Positions 18,016 to 26,157 of a stretch of 64,000 bases of DNA are shown piece by piece. Origin of the DNA: Agromyces humatus (GTDB taxonomy: Bacteria; Actinomycetota; Actinomycetes; Actinomycetales; Microbacteriaceae). The position numbers and the translations under genes were made by a program. The notes beneath the pieces were generated by a model, which made no database searches, was not told the origin of the DNA, and saw only the letters and a program-made list of their open reading frames with translations. The first letter of the stretch is position 1, and every line of letters starts with the position of its first letter. The DNA lies in contig NZ_JAJQPD010000007.1 of assembly GCF_021228295.1 (NCBI RefSeq), positions 62,001 to 126,000 of the forward strand, written 5' to 3'.

Positions 18016-18765
18016 TCAGCGGGCGTCGACCTCGGCGGGCTGCGGCTCGACGACGGCCTGCGTCTCGACGGTGTCCGGCTCGACGGCGTGCGGCTCGGCG
18101 AACGCCGTCTCGACCTCGGTCGCGCGGTCGCGACGGTGCTCACGGATTCGTCGCACGACGAGCGTGACGAGCGCGATCGCGATCGCCGCGTACACCACGT
18201 AGTCGACGTACCCGAGGTACCGGTCGAGCACCTCGTGCTGGGTTCCGAGCGCCGCGCCGGCGCCGATGAGGAACGTGTTCCAGATGCCGCTGCCGATCAC
18301 GGTGTAGACGCAGAACCGCAGCAGGCCCATGCGGGCCGCGCCGGCCGGAATCGAGATGAGGCCGCGAACGCCGGGGATGATGCGGCCGACGAGCACCGAC
18401 CAGGACCCGTGGCGCGTGAACCACTCGGCGCCGCGCTCGAGGTCGGTGCGGCTCACGAGCCGGGTGCGCGCGATGAGGTCGATGGCCCTCGTCATGCCGA
18501 CGGCGGCACCGAGCCAGTAGAGCAGCAGCGCGCCCGCGAGCGACGCGGCCGTGCTCCAGACGATGAGCCACCCGAGCTGCAGCTCGCCGGCCTGGCTGAG
18601 GTAGCCCGCGAACGGCAGGATCACCTCGCTCGGAATCGGCGGCACGAGCACCTCGATGAACACGAGTACGCCGACGCCGAACTCGCCGAGGGCGTTCAGC
18701 AGGTCGGCGGCGAACCCGGTGAGGCCGGTGAATCCGTGGTCGGGGGCCGTGGTGAGCGAAGACAT
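18016..18765 (-). CDS. DedA-family membrane protein
   Basis: 249 residues. The DedA/SNARE-associated region includes FIEVLVPPIPSEVILPFAG, GRIIPGVRGLISIPAGAARM (the R-x-x-P-x-x-R type motif) and several helices. An Ala/Glu/Val-rich hydrophilic tail of ~40 residues follows. DedA proteins are thought to flip undecaprenyl phosphate or phospholipids. The ATG at 18765 comes eight bases after TAGCGT (18774-18779), consistent with a leaderless mRNA; the longer open frame upstream has no ribosome site. Confidence 0.88.
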   Translation of the reverse strand: MSSLTTAPDHGFTGLTGFAADLLNALGEFGVGVLVFIEVLVPPIPSEVILPFAGYLSQAGELQLGWLIVWSTAASLAGALLLYWLGAAVGMTRAIDLIARTRLVSRTDLERGAEWFTRHGSWSVLVGRIIPGVRGLISIPAGAARMGLLRFCVYTVIGSGIWNTFLIGAGAALGTQHEVLDRYLGYVDYVVYAAIAIALVTLVVRRIREHRRDRATEVETAFAEPHAVEPDTVETQAVVEPQPAEVDAR

Positions 18766-18773
18766 CCCGGGCC

Positions 18774-18779
18774 ACGCTA
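18774..18779 (-). promoter_or_regulatory. -10 element of a leaderless promoter (DedA gene)
   Basis: TAGCGT on the minus strand, eight bases before ATG 18765. Confidence 0.45.
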
Positions 18780-18820
18780 GGGGCCCCAGATGAACGAAAC
18801 CTGAGGGGTTCGGGCGCTGG

Positions 18821-19372
18821 TCAGTGCGCGTGGCCGCCCGGCTCCTCGAGGTGCTCGCCGTGCGGCACCGCCTGCCCGCCCGCGGGTGTGGCGGCGAGCG
18901 CGGGGGTCGCCAGGGCCGCCACGAGCGCGGCGCCCGCGACGAGCCCGACGAGGGATCGCCGATCGAATCCCGCAGCGGGCGGCCCATCGGGTCGGGCCGC
19001 CCGCGCGGGCGCGGTCGCCGTCACGCGGGCGCGCCGAAGCGCGAGCGCGCAGGATGCTGCGACGACCACGATGAAGGCGGATGCCGCGACGAGGGGTCCC
19101 GCCGCGACATCCGCTCGCCCGACCCAGCCGGTCGCCACCAGCGCTCCCGCCCCCACGAGGAATACGCTGCACGCGACCAGCGCCGCAGCCGGCGCGACGA
19201 GCCGCCCGGCGCGGAGCGCGAGGATGCTCCACACCAGGGCGGCCACGCCGAACACGGCTGCCGCGGGCTGGACGATCCCCCCGGCACCGGCGGCGACGGC
19301 CAGCAGCACGAGCCCGGCGCCGACGGCGGCGAGCATCGGCCAACTGCGGGTGGCCGCCGCCAGTGCGCGCAT
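18821..19372 (-). CDS. small multi-helix membrane protein, unknown function
   Basis: 183 residues, with four hydrophobic helices in the first ~115 (for example MLAAVGAGLVLLAVAAGAGG), an Ala/Arg/Pro-rich linker and a last helix (LVGLVAGAALVAALATPALA). The tail is His-rich (PHGEHLEEPGGHAH), possibly metal-binding. The ATG is 10 bases after the DUF4383 gene's stop with GGGG upstream, so the two form an operon. No known family recognised. Confidence 0.7.
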   Translation of the reverse strand: MRALAAATRSWPMLAAVGAGLVLLAVAAGAGGIVQPAAAVFGVAALVWSILALRAGRLVAPAAALVACSVFLVGAGALVATGWVGRADVAAGPLVAASAFIVVVAASCALALRRARVTATAPARAARPDGPPAAGFDRRSLVGLVAGAALVAALATPALAATPAGGQAVPHGEHLEEPGGHAH

Positions 19373-19381
19373 GGCCGGCCC

Positions 19382-19792
19382 CTACGCCGTCGCCACGCGG
19401 CGCGTGGAGCGCTCGAACCCGAGACCGACTCCGAGCAGCACGATCGCGCTCGCGAGGTGCAGGAAATGGTCGGCCGTGTTCAGCGCGAGGATGTTCGCCG
19501 CGGTGCCGGCGAGGAAGAACCCGACGATGCCGAGCAGCAGGTAGACCGCGCCGACGGTCGCGTTGACGGCCTTCGCCGCGGACGCGGACATGAGGCCCGC
19601 GACGAGCAGGGCGCCGCCGATGAGGAGGTGGGCGATGTTGTGCAGCGGGTTGACCTGGAAGATGCCGAGCAGCAGCCCGCCCTCGGTGGCGATGAAGCCG
19701 ACGCCGCTGGTGACGGCGAAGCCGAGCAGGCCGACGAGCACGTACACGGCACCGAAGACGGTCGCGACGATGCGGTTCGGAGAGTTTCGCAT
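19382..19792 (-). CDS. DUF4383 membrane protein
   Basis: 136 residues with four membrane helices. The family's typical sequence is present: VNPLHNIAHLLIGGALLVAG (the NxxHNxxHL motif) and NTADHFLHLASAIVLLGVG. Function unknown; common in Actinobacteria. ATG 19792 has GGGAGG seven bases upstream. It precedes the His-tailed membrane protein in the same operon. Confidence 0.88.
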   Translation of the reverse strand: MRNSPNRIVATVFGAVYVLVGLLGFAVTSGVGFIATEGGLLLGIFQVNPLHNIAHLLIGGALLVAGLMSASAAKAVNATVGAVYLLLGIVGFFLAGTAANILALNTADHFLHLASAIVLLGVGLGFERSTRRVATA

Positions 19793-19955
19793 GGGGGTAC
19801 CTCCCTGTTCAGAGCGCGGCGGTCGCCGGGCTGATGAGGGATACGGAGCACGCCGCCCGGCGGATTGGTTGCGGGTTCTCACAGGCCATTCATCGTGATC
19901 CGGACGTATGGTGGAGACGAGAGCTCGACTGTCGTACCGACGTGAGGAGCAACCG

Positions 19956-20204
19956 ATGAATGCACACGAGCCCGGCTCATGGGAGCAGGACGAGAACGAG
20001 AGCCCGACCGACAACCTCGAGGGCGAGTACACCGAGACCAACGGTGAGGCCGTTCACGAGCGAACCGTGCATGGCCAGTACACGCGCGGCGACGACGGTG
20101 CGCCCGAAGACGACGACGAGGGCAGCTACACCGACGCCGACGGCAAGGGGCCTACGCATCCGACGAGCGAGCGGCACGGCAAGTACATTCGGCACGACCA
20201 GTAG
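19956..20204 (+). CDS. small acidic protein of four G-x-Y-T repeats
   Basis: 82 residues, very hydrophilic, without Cys or membrane segments. Four short repeats: GEYTETNGE, GQYTRGDDG, GSYTDADGK and GKYIRHDQ at the C-terminus, spaced by about 20 residues. Start: ATG 19956 with GAGGAGC five bases upstream. I do not recognise the family; similar small proteins may exist in Microbacteriaceae. It stands alone, divergent from the DUF4383 gene. Confidence 0.72.
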   Translation: MNAHEPGSWEQDENESPTDNLEGEYTETNGEAVHERTVHGQYTRGDDGAPEDDDEGSYTDADGKGPTHPTSERHGKYIRHDQ

Positions 20205-20232
20205 TCGCACGCGCGACCCCGCGTCGGGCCAT

Positions 20233-20251
20233 CCCTTCGACAGGCTCAGGA
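20233..20251. repeat. short interspersed repeat (CCTTCGACAGGCTCAGG type)
   Basis: CCCTTCGACAGGCTCAGGA. From general knowledge this sequence recurs many times between genes in high-GC genomes. Only one copy is seen here, so the call rests on memory of the motif. Confidence 0.4.
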
Positions 20252-20296
20252 CGGCGCGGTTACCGGCCTGAACCGCCGATGCGGTGAGATGGTGGC

Positions 20297-20890
20297 ATGT
20301 CCGAACCGATCACCGTCTCGATCCGGCGCGAGGTCGACCCCGCGCACATCGCCGAGGCGACCGCGTGGGTGCAGACCGGCGTGAACCTCGCGAACAAGTA
20401 CCCCGGGTTCCTCGGCTCGGGGTGGGTGCGCGCGGGCGAGACCTCGCACGTGTGGCACATGCTCTACCGCTTCGCGAGCGACGAGGCGCTCGAGGCCTGG
20501 GAGCGCTCGTCCGAACGCGCCTGGTGGCTCTCGATGGGCGAGGGCTTCGTGCGCTCCGAGCGCGTGAAGCGGCGCACCGGCATCGAGGGGTGGTTCGACG
20601 ACCCGGCGACGGGCTCGATTCCGGTGACGGATGCCTCGGGCGCGGCGATCTCCGACGCGCCCGCGCCTGCACCGCCACGGTGGAAGCAGGCCGTCACGAT
20701 CTGGCTCGGCTTCTTCCCCGTGAACCTGCTCTTCACCTCCCTGACGTCGCCCATCCCCGGCTGGGGCGACCTGCCGATCTGGACGCGCGTGCTCGTGACG
20801 ACGCTCGTGCTCACGCCCGTGATGGTCTTCTGGGTGCTGCCGTGGGTCACGCACTGGCTGCGGCGTTGGCTCGCCCCGCGTCCCGCGTGA
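20297..20890 (+). CDS. antibiotic-biosynthesis-monooxygenase (ABM) domain protein with membrane tail
   Basis: 197 residues. Residues 1-~105 have the dimeric alpha/beta-barrel pattern of ABM proteins (ITVSIRREVDPAHIAEATAW, YPGFLGSGWV, WHMLYRFASDEALEAWERS). The C-terminal ~65 residues contain two membrane helices (VTIWLGFFPVNLLFTSL and VLVTTLVLTPVMVFWVLP). The ABM plus two-helix arrangement is a known but uncharacterised architecture; enzymatic activity is not shown. ATG 20297 lacks a ribosome site; TGAGAT six bases before it could serve a leaderless start. Confidence 0.82.
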   Translation: MSEPITVSIRREVDPAHIAEATAWVQTGVNLANKYPGFLGSGWVRAGETSHVWHMLYRFASDEALEAWERSSERAWWLSMGEGFVRSERVKRRTGIEGWFDDPATGSIPVTDASGAAISDAPAPAPPRWKQAVTIWLGFFPVNLLFTSLTSPIPGWGDLPIWTRVLVTTLVLTPVMVFWVLPWVTHWLRRWLAPRPA

Positions 20891-20897
20891 GCGGGGG

Positions 20898-21680
20898 TCA
20901 GCGCGAGCCGCGGATGCGGCGCGAGAGCGTCGCCGCGGCCTCGCGCACGCCGGCCACGGCCAGCTCGCGCAGCTCAGGCGACGCGTCGTCGGGGAACGTC
21001 ACGGCGATCGCCGCGGCCGGCCAGCCGAGGTGGTCGACCACGGGCGCCCCGGCCGAGGCGAGTCCCTGCGTGACCTCACCCTCTTCGTCGGCCCAGCCGC
21101 GGGTGCGCACCTCGGTGAGCACCCGTTTCAGGCGGCTGTAACTCCAGCCCGGGGCATCCGACTCGCCCTGCGGCTGCCGTGATTCGAAGGCGGCGCGATC
21201 GGGATACAGCGCGCGCAACTGCGCCGGCGGCAGCTCGGCGAGCATCGCCCGGCCGGTCGCCGTGAGGTGTGCGGGCAGGCGCACGCCGACGTCGGTGACG
21301 AGCGACGGGCGACGCGGGGCGCGCTCCTCGACGAGGTAGAGCACGTCGCGCCCGTGCAGCACGGCGAGGTGCCCCGACTCGCCGAGCCGGTCGACGAGCC
21401 CCGCGACGAGCGGGCGCCCGAGCCGCGCGAGCGGCTGCTGCCGGCTGAACCCGCTCGACAGCTCGAACGCGGCGATGCCGAGGCCGTAGCGGCGCTCCTC
21501 GGGCAGGTGCACGACGAATCCGCGCTCCTGCATGACCGCGAGCAGGTGGTAGACCGTCGAGCGGGGCAGGTCGAGCGCGACGGCGATCGTCGCGGCCGGC
21601 ACCGGCCCGCGCTGCGTCGCGAGATGCGCGAGGATCGCGAGCGTCTGGTCGGCGGCGGGCACCTTCGACGGCACGGTCAT
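20898..21680 (-). CDS. IclR-family transcriptional regulator, probable hut regulator
   Basis: 260 residues. The N-terminal winged HTH (ATIAVALDLPRSTVYHLLAV) is followed by an IclR effector domain (GRAMLAELPP, EVRTRGWADEEGEVTQGLAS). It is divergent from hutH with 90 bp between starts. A 16-bp near-palindrome in that gap recurs upstream of hutU and hutG, so it is the likely regulator of histidine catabolism (inference). The ATG at 21680 follows TACGCT by seven bases, so the gene is probably leaderless. The operator covers -20 to -35 of this promoter, which predicts autorepression. Confidence 0.88.
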   Translation of the reverse strand: MTVPSKVPAADQTLAILAHLATQRGPVPAATIAVALDLPRSTVYHLLAVMQERGFVVHLPEERRYGLGIAAFELSSGFSRQQPLARLGRPLVAGLVDRLGESGHLAVLHGRDVLYLVEERAPRRPSLVTDVGVRLPAHLTATGRAMLAELPPAQLRALYPDRAAFESRQPQGESDAPGWSYSRLKRVLTEVRTRGWADEEGEVTQGLASAGAPVVDHLGWPAAAIAVTFPDDASPELRELAVAGVREAAATLSRRIRGSR

Positions 21681-21687
21681 GCGATCC

Positions 21688-21693
21688 AGCGTA
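21688..21693 (-). promoter_or_regulatory. -10 element of the iclR promoter
   Basis: TACGCT on the minus strand, seven bases before ATG 21680. Confidence 0.6.
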
Positions 21694-21699
21694 CGCCGA

Positions 21700-21715
21700 G
21701 TCTGGGATCACAGAC
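21700..21715. promoter_or_regulatory. candidate hut operator 1 (iclR-hutH intergenic)
   Basis: GTCTGGGATCACAGAC, a near-palindrome with arms GTCTG / CAGAC. It ends 56 bases before the hutH start, and lies between -20 and -35 of iclR. Matches operators at 41198 and 59399 in 13-14 of 16 positions in the best orientation. Confidence 0.75.
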
Positions 21716-21770
21716 GGATGTCCCGGCCACGGCGTTCCCGCGCGCGCGACCGCAGTGTGGAATCGGAGGC

Positions 21771-23372
21771 ATGAGCACCATCGCGCCTGCACCCAGCCCC
21801 GTTGCGACCTCCGTCATCGTGGGCACCGGCCCCGTCTCGATCGCCGACGTCGTCGCGGTGGCGAGGCACGGGGCATCCGTGGTGCTCGACCCGGCGGCCC
21901 TCGACGGCGTCGCCGCGAGCCGCGCGATCATCGAGGCGCTCGCCGCAGATCCCGAGCCGCACTACGGCATCTCGACCGGGTTCGGCGCGCTCGCGACGAC
22001 GTTCATCGCCGACGACCGCCGGGCGCAGCTGCAGGCCAGCCTCGTGCGCTCGCACGCCGCCGGCTCTGGCGCCGAGGTCGAGACCGAGGTCGTGCGGGCG
22101 CTCATGCTGCTGCGCCTCTCGACGCTCATGACCGGTCGCACCGGCGTGCGCCGCGAGACCGCCGAGACCTACGCGGCCATTCTCAACGCGGGCATCACGC
22201 CCGTCGTGCGCGAGTACGGATCGCTCGGCTGCTCGGGCGACCTCGCGCCGCTCGCGCACTGCGCGCTCGTGGCGATGGGCGAAGGCGAGGTGCGCGTCAC
22301 TCCGCTGGTTGAGGAGACGCGTCCTCCGGCGTCGGGCGCTCCGCAACCGGCGAATGAGGCGCTCGCCGCCGCCGGCATCACACCCCTTCGCCTCGGCGAG
22401 AAGGAGGGCCTCGCCCTCATCAACGGCACCGACGGCATGCTCGGCATGCTCGCCCTCGCGATCGACGACCTGCGCCTGCTGCTCACCACCGCCGACATCG
22501 CCGCGGCGATGAGCGTCGAGGGGCTCATGGGCACCGACGCCGTGTTCGCCGAAGACCTGCACGCCCTGCGCCCGCAGCGCGGCCAGGCCATCTCGGCCTC
22601 GAACCTGCGGCGCCTGCTCGCCGACTCGCCGATCGTGGCGAGCCACAAGGGCCCCGAGTGCACCCGCGTGCAGGACGCGTACTCGCTGCGCTGCGCCCCG
22701 CAGGTGCACGGCGCCGCCCGCGACACGCTCGCGCACGCGGCCTCCGTCGCCGGGGCCGAGTTCGCAAGCGCCGTCGACAACCCGGTGCTCACCCTCGACG
22801 GGCGGGTCGAGTCGAACGGCAACTTCCATGGTGCGCCGGTCGCCTACGTGCTCGATTTCCTCGCGATCGCGGTTGCGGATGTCGCATCGATGAGCGAGCG
22901 TCGCACCGACCGCTTCCTCGACCGGGCGCGCAACCAGGGCCTTCCGCCGTTCCTCGCGCACGAGGTCGGCGTCGACTCCGGCCTCATGATCGCCCAGTAC
23001 ACGGCGGCAGGCATCGTCTCGGAGCTGAAGCGCCTCGCAGTGCCGGCGTCGGTCGACTCGATCCCCTCATCGGCGATGCAGGAGGACCACGTGTCGATGG
23101 GGTGGGCGGCCGCACGCAAGCTGCGCCGCTCGATCGACGGCCTCTCGCGTGTGCTGGCGATCGAGGTCATGACCGCGGCCCGCGGACTCGCCCTGCGCGC
23201 ACCGCTCGAGCCGGGCGCGGCGACGGGCGCCGTCGTGGCGCTCGCGGCAGAGGTCGGCGCCGTGCCGGGGCCCGACCGGTTCCTCTCGCCCGAGATCGAG
23301 GCGCTCGCCGAGGCCGTCGTGTCGGGTGAGGTCGCCGCGCGGGCGGCAGCCGTGACGGGGTCGCTCGACTGA
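21771..23372 (+). CDS. hutH: histidine ammonia-lyase
   Basis: 533 residues. Deaminates histidine to urocanate, the first step of histidine breakdown. Family blocks: HYGISTGFGALATTFI, REYGSLGCSGDLAPLAHCAL, KEGLALINGTDGM, and QEDHVSMGWAAARKL near the end. The MIO cofactor triad is Cys-Ser-Gly (154-156) rather than the usual Ala-Ser-Gly. Residues ~178-193 (PLVEETRPPASGAPQP) look like an insertion and coincide with a REP-like palindrome in the DNA. Start: ATG 21771, seven bases after TGGAAT; GGAGG sits too close to act as a ribosome site. hutU, hutI and hutG lie elsewhere in the window. Confidence 0.95.
   Translation: MSTIAPAPSPVATSVIVGTGPVSIADVVAVARHGASVVLDPAALDGVAASRAIIEALAADPEPHYGISTGFGALATTFIADDRRAQLQASLVRSHAAGSGAEVETEVVRALMLLRLSTLMTGRTGVRRETAETYAAILNAGITPVVREYGSLGCSGDLAPLAHCALVAMGEGEVRVTPLVEETRPPASGAPQPANEALAAAGITPLRLGEKEGLALINGTDGMLGMLALAIDDLRLLLTTADIAAAMSVEGLMGTDAVFAEDLHALRPQRGQAISASNLRRLLADSPIVASHKGPECTRVQDAYSLRCAPQVHGAARDTLAHAASVAGAEFASAVDNPVLTLDGRVESNGNFHGAPVAYVLDFLAIAVADVASMSERRTDRFLDRARNQGLPPFLAHEVGVDSGLMIAQYTAAGIVSELKRLAVPASVDSIPSSAMQEDHVSMGWAAARKLRRSIDGLSRVLAIEVMTAARGLALRAPLEPGAATGAVVALAAEVGAVPGPDRFLSPEIEALAEAVVSGEVAARAAAVTGSLD
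22307..22348. repeat. REP-like palindrome inside hutH
   Basis: 42 bases with complementary ends GGTTGAGGAGACGC and GCGCTCCGCAACC. It is in frame and encodes about 14 residues that are extra relative to typical HutH. Confidence 0.55.
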
Positions 23373-23436
23373 CGGTTTTCGCCGCGACGCGGCATCCGCT
23401 CGCCTGACGGCGACGTGCCCGCAGCCCGCTACCCGG

Positions 23437-24354
23437 CTACCCGAACCGCCCGTTCACGTAGTCGAACGTGCGCGGATCGATCGGGTCGGCGAACATCGCC
23501 TCGGTGTCGCCGTGCTCGACGATCGCACCGGGCGTGCCGTGCGATGCCAGGAAGAACGCGCAGTGCTGCGATACCCGCTGCGCCTGCTGCATGTTGTGCG
23601 TCACGATGACGATCGTGACCTCGTGCGCGAGCTCGAGCATCGTCTCTTCGATGACCCGCGTCGACGTGGGGTCGAGCGCCGAACACGGCTCGTCCATGAG
23701 CAGCACGCGGGGTTTCACCGCGAGCGAGCGGGCGATGCAGAGGCGCTGCTGCTGGCCGCCCGACAGGCCGGAACCCGGGGCGCGCAGACGGTCCTTGACC
23801 TCCTTCCACAGCCCCGCCTTCGTGAGGCACGACTCGACGAGGTCGTCCTTTTCGTCACGCGACGCGCGGGTGCCCGTCAGCTTGAGGCCGGCGATGACGT
23901 TGTCGTAGATCGACTGCGCCGGGAACGGGTTGGGCTTCTGGAACACCATGCCGATGTGCTTGCGCGCCTCGACGAGCTTGCGTGCAGGGTCGTAGATGTC
24001 CTCGCCGTCGAGCAGCACCTCACCGGCGAGCGACGCCGACGGCACGAGCTCGTGCATGCGGTTCAGGATGCGCAGGAACGTCGACTTGCCGCACCCCGAC
24101 GGGCCGATGAGCGACGTGATGACGCCCGCCTCCATGGTCAGCGACACCCGGTCGAGCACCTGGTGGTCGCCGAACCAGGCCGTGATGTTGCGGCCCTCGA
24201 GCGTGGCGAGCTGCGCGGGTTCGGCGAGCGCGGCATTGCCGGTCAGGTTGCGGTTCGCGTCGGGCCGGCGACCGAATTGCGGCAAACGGATGCCCCGGCC
24301 CCAGTCACGGCGCTCGGGAACGACCTCGACGACGGTCGTGATGTCTTCAGTCAT
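23437..24354 (-). CDS. pstB: phosphate ABC transporter ATPase PstB
   Basis: 305 residues. Walker A GPSGCGKST, the PstB-typical NRMHELVP and FQKPNPFP, signature LSGGQQQRLCIARSLAV, Walker B VLLMDEPCSALDP, and H-loop IVIVTHNMQQAQRV. It powers phosphate import together with PstC and PstA. A ~60-residue N-terminal extension (with RRDWGRGIRLPQFGRRPDAN) is longer than in most PstB. It lies about 10 kb downstream of pstCAS, after a set of surface-protein genes on the same strand. The ribosome site is weak. Confidence 0.95.
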   Translation of the reverse strand: MTEDITTVVEVVPERRDWGRGIRLPQFGRRPDANRNLTGNAALAEPAQLATLEGRNITAWFGDHQVLDRVSLTMEAGVITSLIGPSGCGKSTFLRILNRMHELVPSASLAGEVLLDGEDIYDPARKLVEARKHIGMVFQKPNPFPAQSIYDNVIAGLKLTGTRASRDEKDDLVESCLTKAGLWKEVKDRLRAPGSGLSGGQQQRLCIARSLAVKPRVLLMDEPCSALDPTSTRVIEETMLELAHEVTIVIVTHNMQQAQRVSQHCAFFLASHGTPGAIVEHGDTEAMFADPIDPRTFDYVNGRFG

Positions 24355-24430
24355 GGATCGGCTTTCAGGTCGTGGTGTCGTGGTGTCGTGGTCGGTGGTG
24401 GTGGGTGGGTCGAGCCGTGGGCGATTCGTC

Positions 24431-25417
24431 TCAGAGCAGGTTCGGCAGCAGCCTGACGATCTCGCCCGAGACCCAGAGGGCGGCGAGCAGGGTGAGGGGC
24501 ACGAAGACGATCCAGGTGCGGCGGGCGCCCACGTTGCGGTACGCCCACACCGCGCCGACCTCGACGAGCACGAGGAACTGCAGCGCGAACACGAGCGCCC
24601 ACACCATCGACGTGTCGCCGCGCAGCTCGCGGTCGGACTCGGGGAGGGTGGCGAAGTTCGTCAGACGCGTGCCCGTAGGCTGGGCCTCGCTCGTGAGGCG
24701 GGCATCGACGCGAGCGATGCCCGACGGCGAGAACGGCGCGCCGCGCGCAGTGGTGAGGATGACGCGGCTCTCGCCCGGCTTCAGGCGCGGCGGTGCCGGA
24801 TCGCCGGCGTAGCGCAGGCCGATCACCTCGAACTCGTGCTCGCCCTGGCCGGTGATGACGCTGAACTCATCGCCGGGGGCGAGCTCTTGGATGCGGGCGA
24901 ACGGCCCGCCGTACGCCGCGGCGCGGCCGAGGATGACGCTGACCCCGGCCTGACCGGGCAGTGCGGTGTCACGACGGTGGCCGGGACCGAGCTGCGTCGT
25001 CGCCGAGTCGGTGCCCTCGACGATGACCTCCCTGATGCCGAGGTTCGGGATCTCGAGCAGCGCCACCGGCGCGCCATCGGGCAACAGCACGTCGTGCACG
25101 TCGCCCTCGGTCACCGGGGCGACGCCCTCCTCGAGCTGCTCGCGGAACGTGTCGGTGAGTTGCTGCTGCGTGACGAGGTGACGCACCTGCCCGATGACCA
25201 TGACGTTCAGTACGAGCGCGAGCAGCAGCGCCGAGCACACGATGAGCGCCCCGCGGATGAACTGTTCGCGCGGCGTGAGCAGGACCGGCGGGCGTTCGGG
25301 CTTCGGCATCCGCCGGGGCGGCTTGGGGGGTTTCGGTGGTTTCGGGGGTCGCTTCGCCCGCACCGCGGTGGCATCGCCCACGACGTCGGTGTGATCGTAG
25401 TCCTCGAGCAGCGTCAC
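24431..25417 (-). CDS. sortase-fold membrane protein lacking catalytic His and Cys
   Basis: 328 residues. Proline/lysine-rich N-terminus (PKPPKPPKPPRR), a membrane helix (~55-76), an extracytoplasmic sortase-like domain (~115-245) and two C-terminal helices. The domain aligns with class E-type sortases at TALPGQAGVSVILGRAAAYG and SRVILTTARGAPF. Where sortases have GHRTTYG, Arg165 replaces His; where they have LTTC, Ala224 replaces the nucleophilic Cys; Arg236 is kept. It therefore should not catalyse transpeptidation and may act as a scaffold. The start overlaps the upstream stop (ATGA). Confidence 0.8.
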   Translation of the reverse strand: MTLLEDYDHTDVVGDATAVRAKRPPKPPKPPKPPRRMPKPERPPVLLTPREQFIRGALIVCSALLLALVLNVMVIGQVRHLVTQQQLTDTFREQLEEGVAPVTEGDVHDVLLPDGAPVALLEIPNLGIREVIVEGTDSATTQLGPGHRRDTALPGQAGVSVILGRAAAYGGPFARIQELAPGDEFSVITGQGEHEFEVIGLRYAGDPAPPRLKPGESRVILTTARGAPFSPSGIARVDARLTSEAQPTGTRLTNFATLPESDRELRGDTSMVWALVFALQFLVLVEVGAVWAYRNVGARRTWIVFVPLTLLAALWVSGEIVRLLPNLL

Positions 25418-26157
25418 GCGACCTCACCCAGCCGCACCGGCACCTCGATGCGGCGCAGGAACGTGCGCACGACGGCGATGCCGAGCACCACGACGAACAC
25501 GGCCGCGATGAACCACGGCGGCGCGAACACGTTCACATCACGCGTGAAGGATGAGAGTTCGGCGTTGTCGACCTTCTCAGGCGGCGTGAACGTCGTGTGC
25601 GCGGTGACGAACGTCCACTGACCCACTCCGGGCAGCACGGCGCTGATCGTGCGCTTCTCGCCCGGCTTCACCGCGACGACCTCGACGTCGTCGACCTGGC
25701 TGATGCGGTGGCCGAACGGGCCCTCCAGCCAGAAGTCGGCCGTCGCGTCGATCGTCGACTTCGACACGTTGCGCACCGTGAACCAGACCTGCAGTTCGCC
25801 GGCGAGCGGGTTCAGCGAGGTCGAGTACCCGCCGGCGAGGCCGCCGACGAACAGCACGCCGCCCAGGTCGGTCTCACCGAGTGCCGGGGCGGCCGGCGCT
25901 GCGGGTGGGCCCGCGGCCCCCGGGCCCTGGATGTGCGTGATGCTGCGGCCGGGCGGCGTGATCGGCGGTCGGCCTGGCGCGGCGGCGGGGGGATCGATGC
26001 CATCGCTGACGTCGACCGAGAGGTTGCCGGGGTTGCCCTCCTCGGCGCGAGCGGCTCGGTCGGCGGTCAGCCCGCCTGTAGCGACCATGAGCACGGCGAG
26101 CAACACGACGCCGCAGATCACGGTCGGCAACGAACCGGCGCGTCGAGCGCTGATCAT
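25414..26157 (-). CDS. exported, C-terminally anchored Ig-like protein related to DUF916 proteins
   Basis: 247 residues. Signal peptide (residues ~8-40), a Pro/Gly/Ala-rich linker, then a beta-rich domain (GELQVWFTVRNVSKSTIDAT). A C-terminal membrane helix (WFIAAVFVVVLGIAVVRTFL) ends in a short basic tail. The region before the helix, SSFTRDVNVFAPPWFIAA, resembles AISRDTVLIAPPWPLVIA in the upstream DUF916 protein, so the two are probably paralogous partners. It is coupled to both neighbours by ATGA overlaps. Confidence 0.75.
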   Translation of the reverse strand: MISARRAGSLPTVICGVVLLAVLMVATGGLTADRAARAEEGNPGNLSVDVSDGIDPPAAAPGRPPITPPGRSITHIQGPGAAGPPAAPAAPALGETDLGGVLFVGGLAGGYSTSLNPLAGELQVWFTVRNVSKSTIDATADFWLEGPFGHRISQVDDVEVVAVKPGEKRTISAVLPGVGQWTFVTAHTTFTPPEKVDNAELSSFTRDVNVFAPPWFIAAVFVVVLGIAVVRTFLRRIEVPVRLGEVA

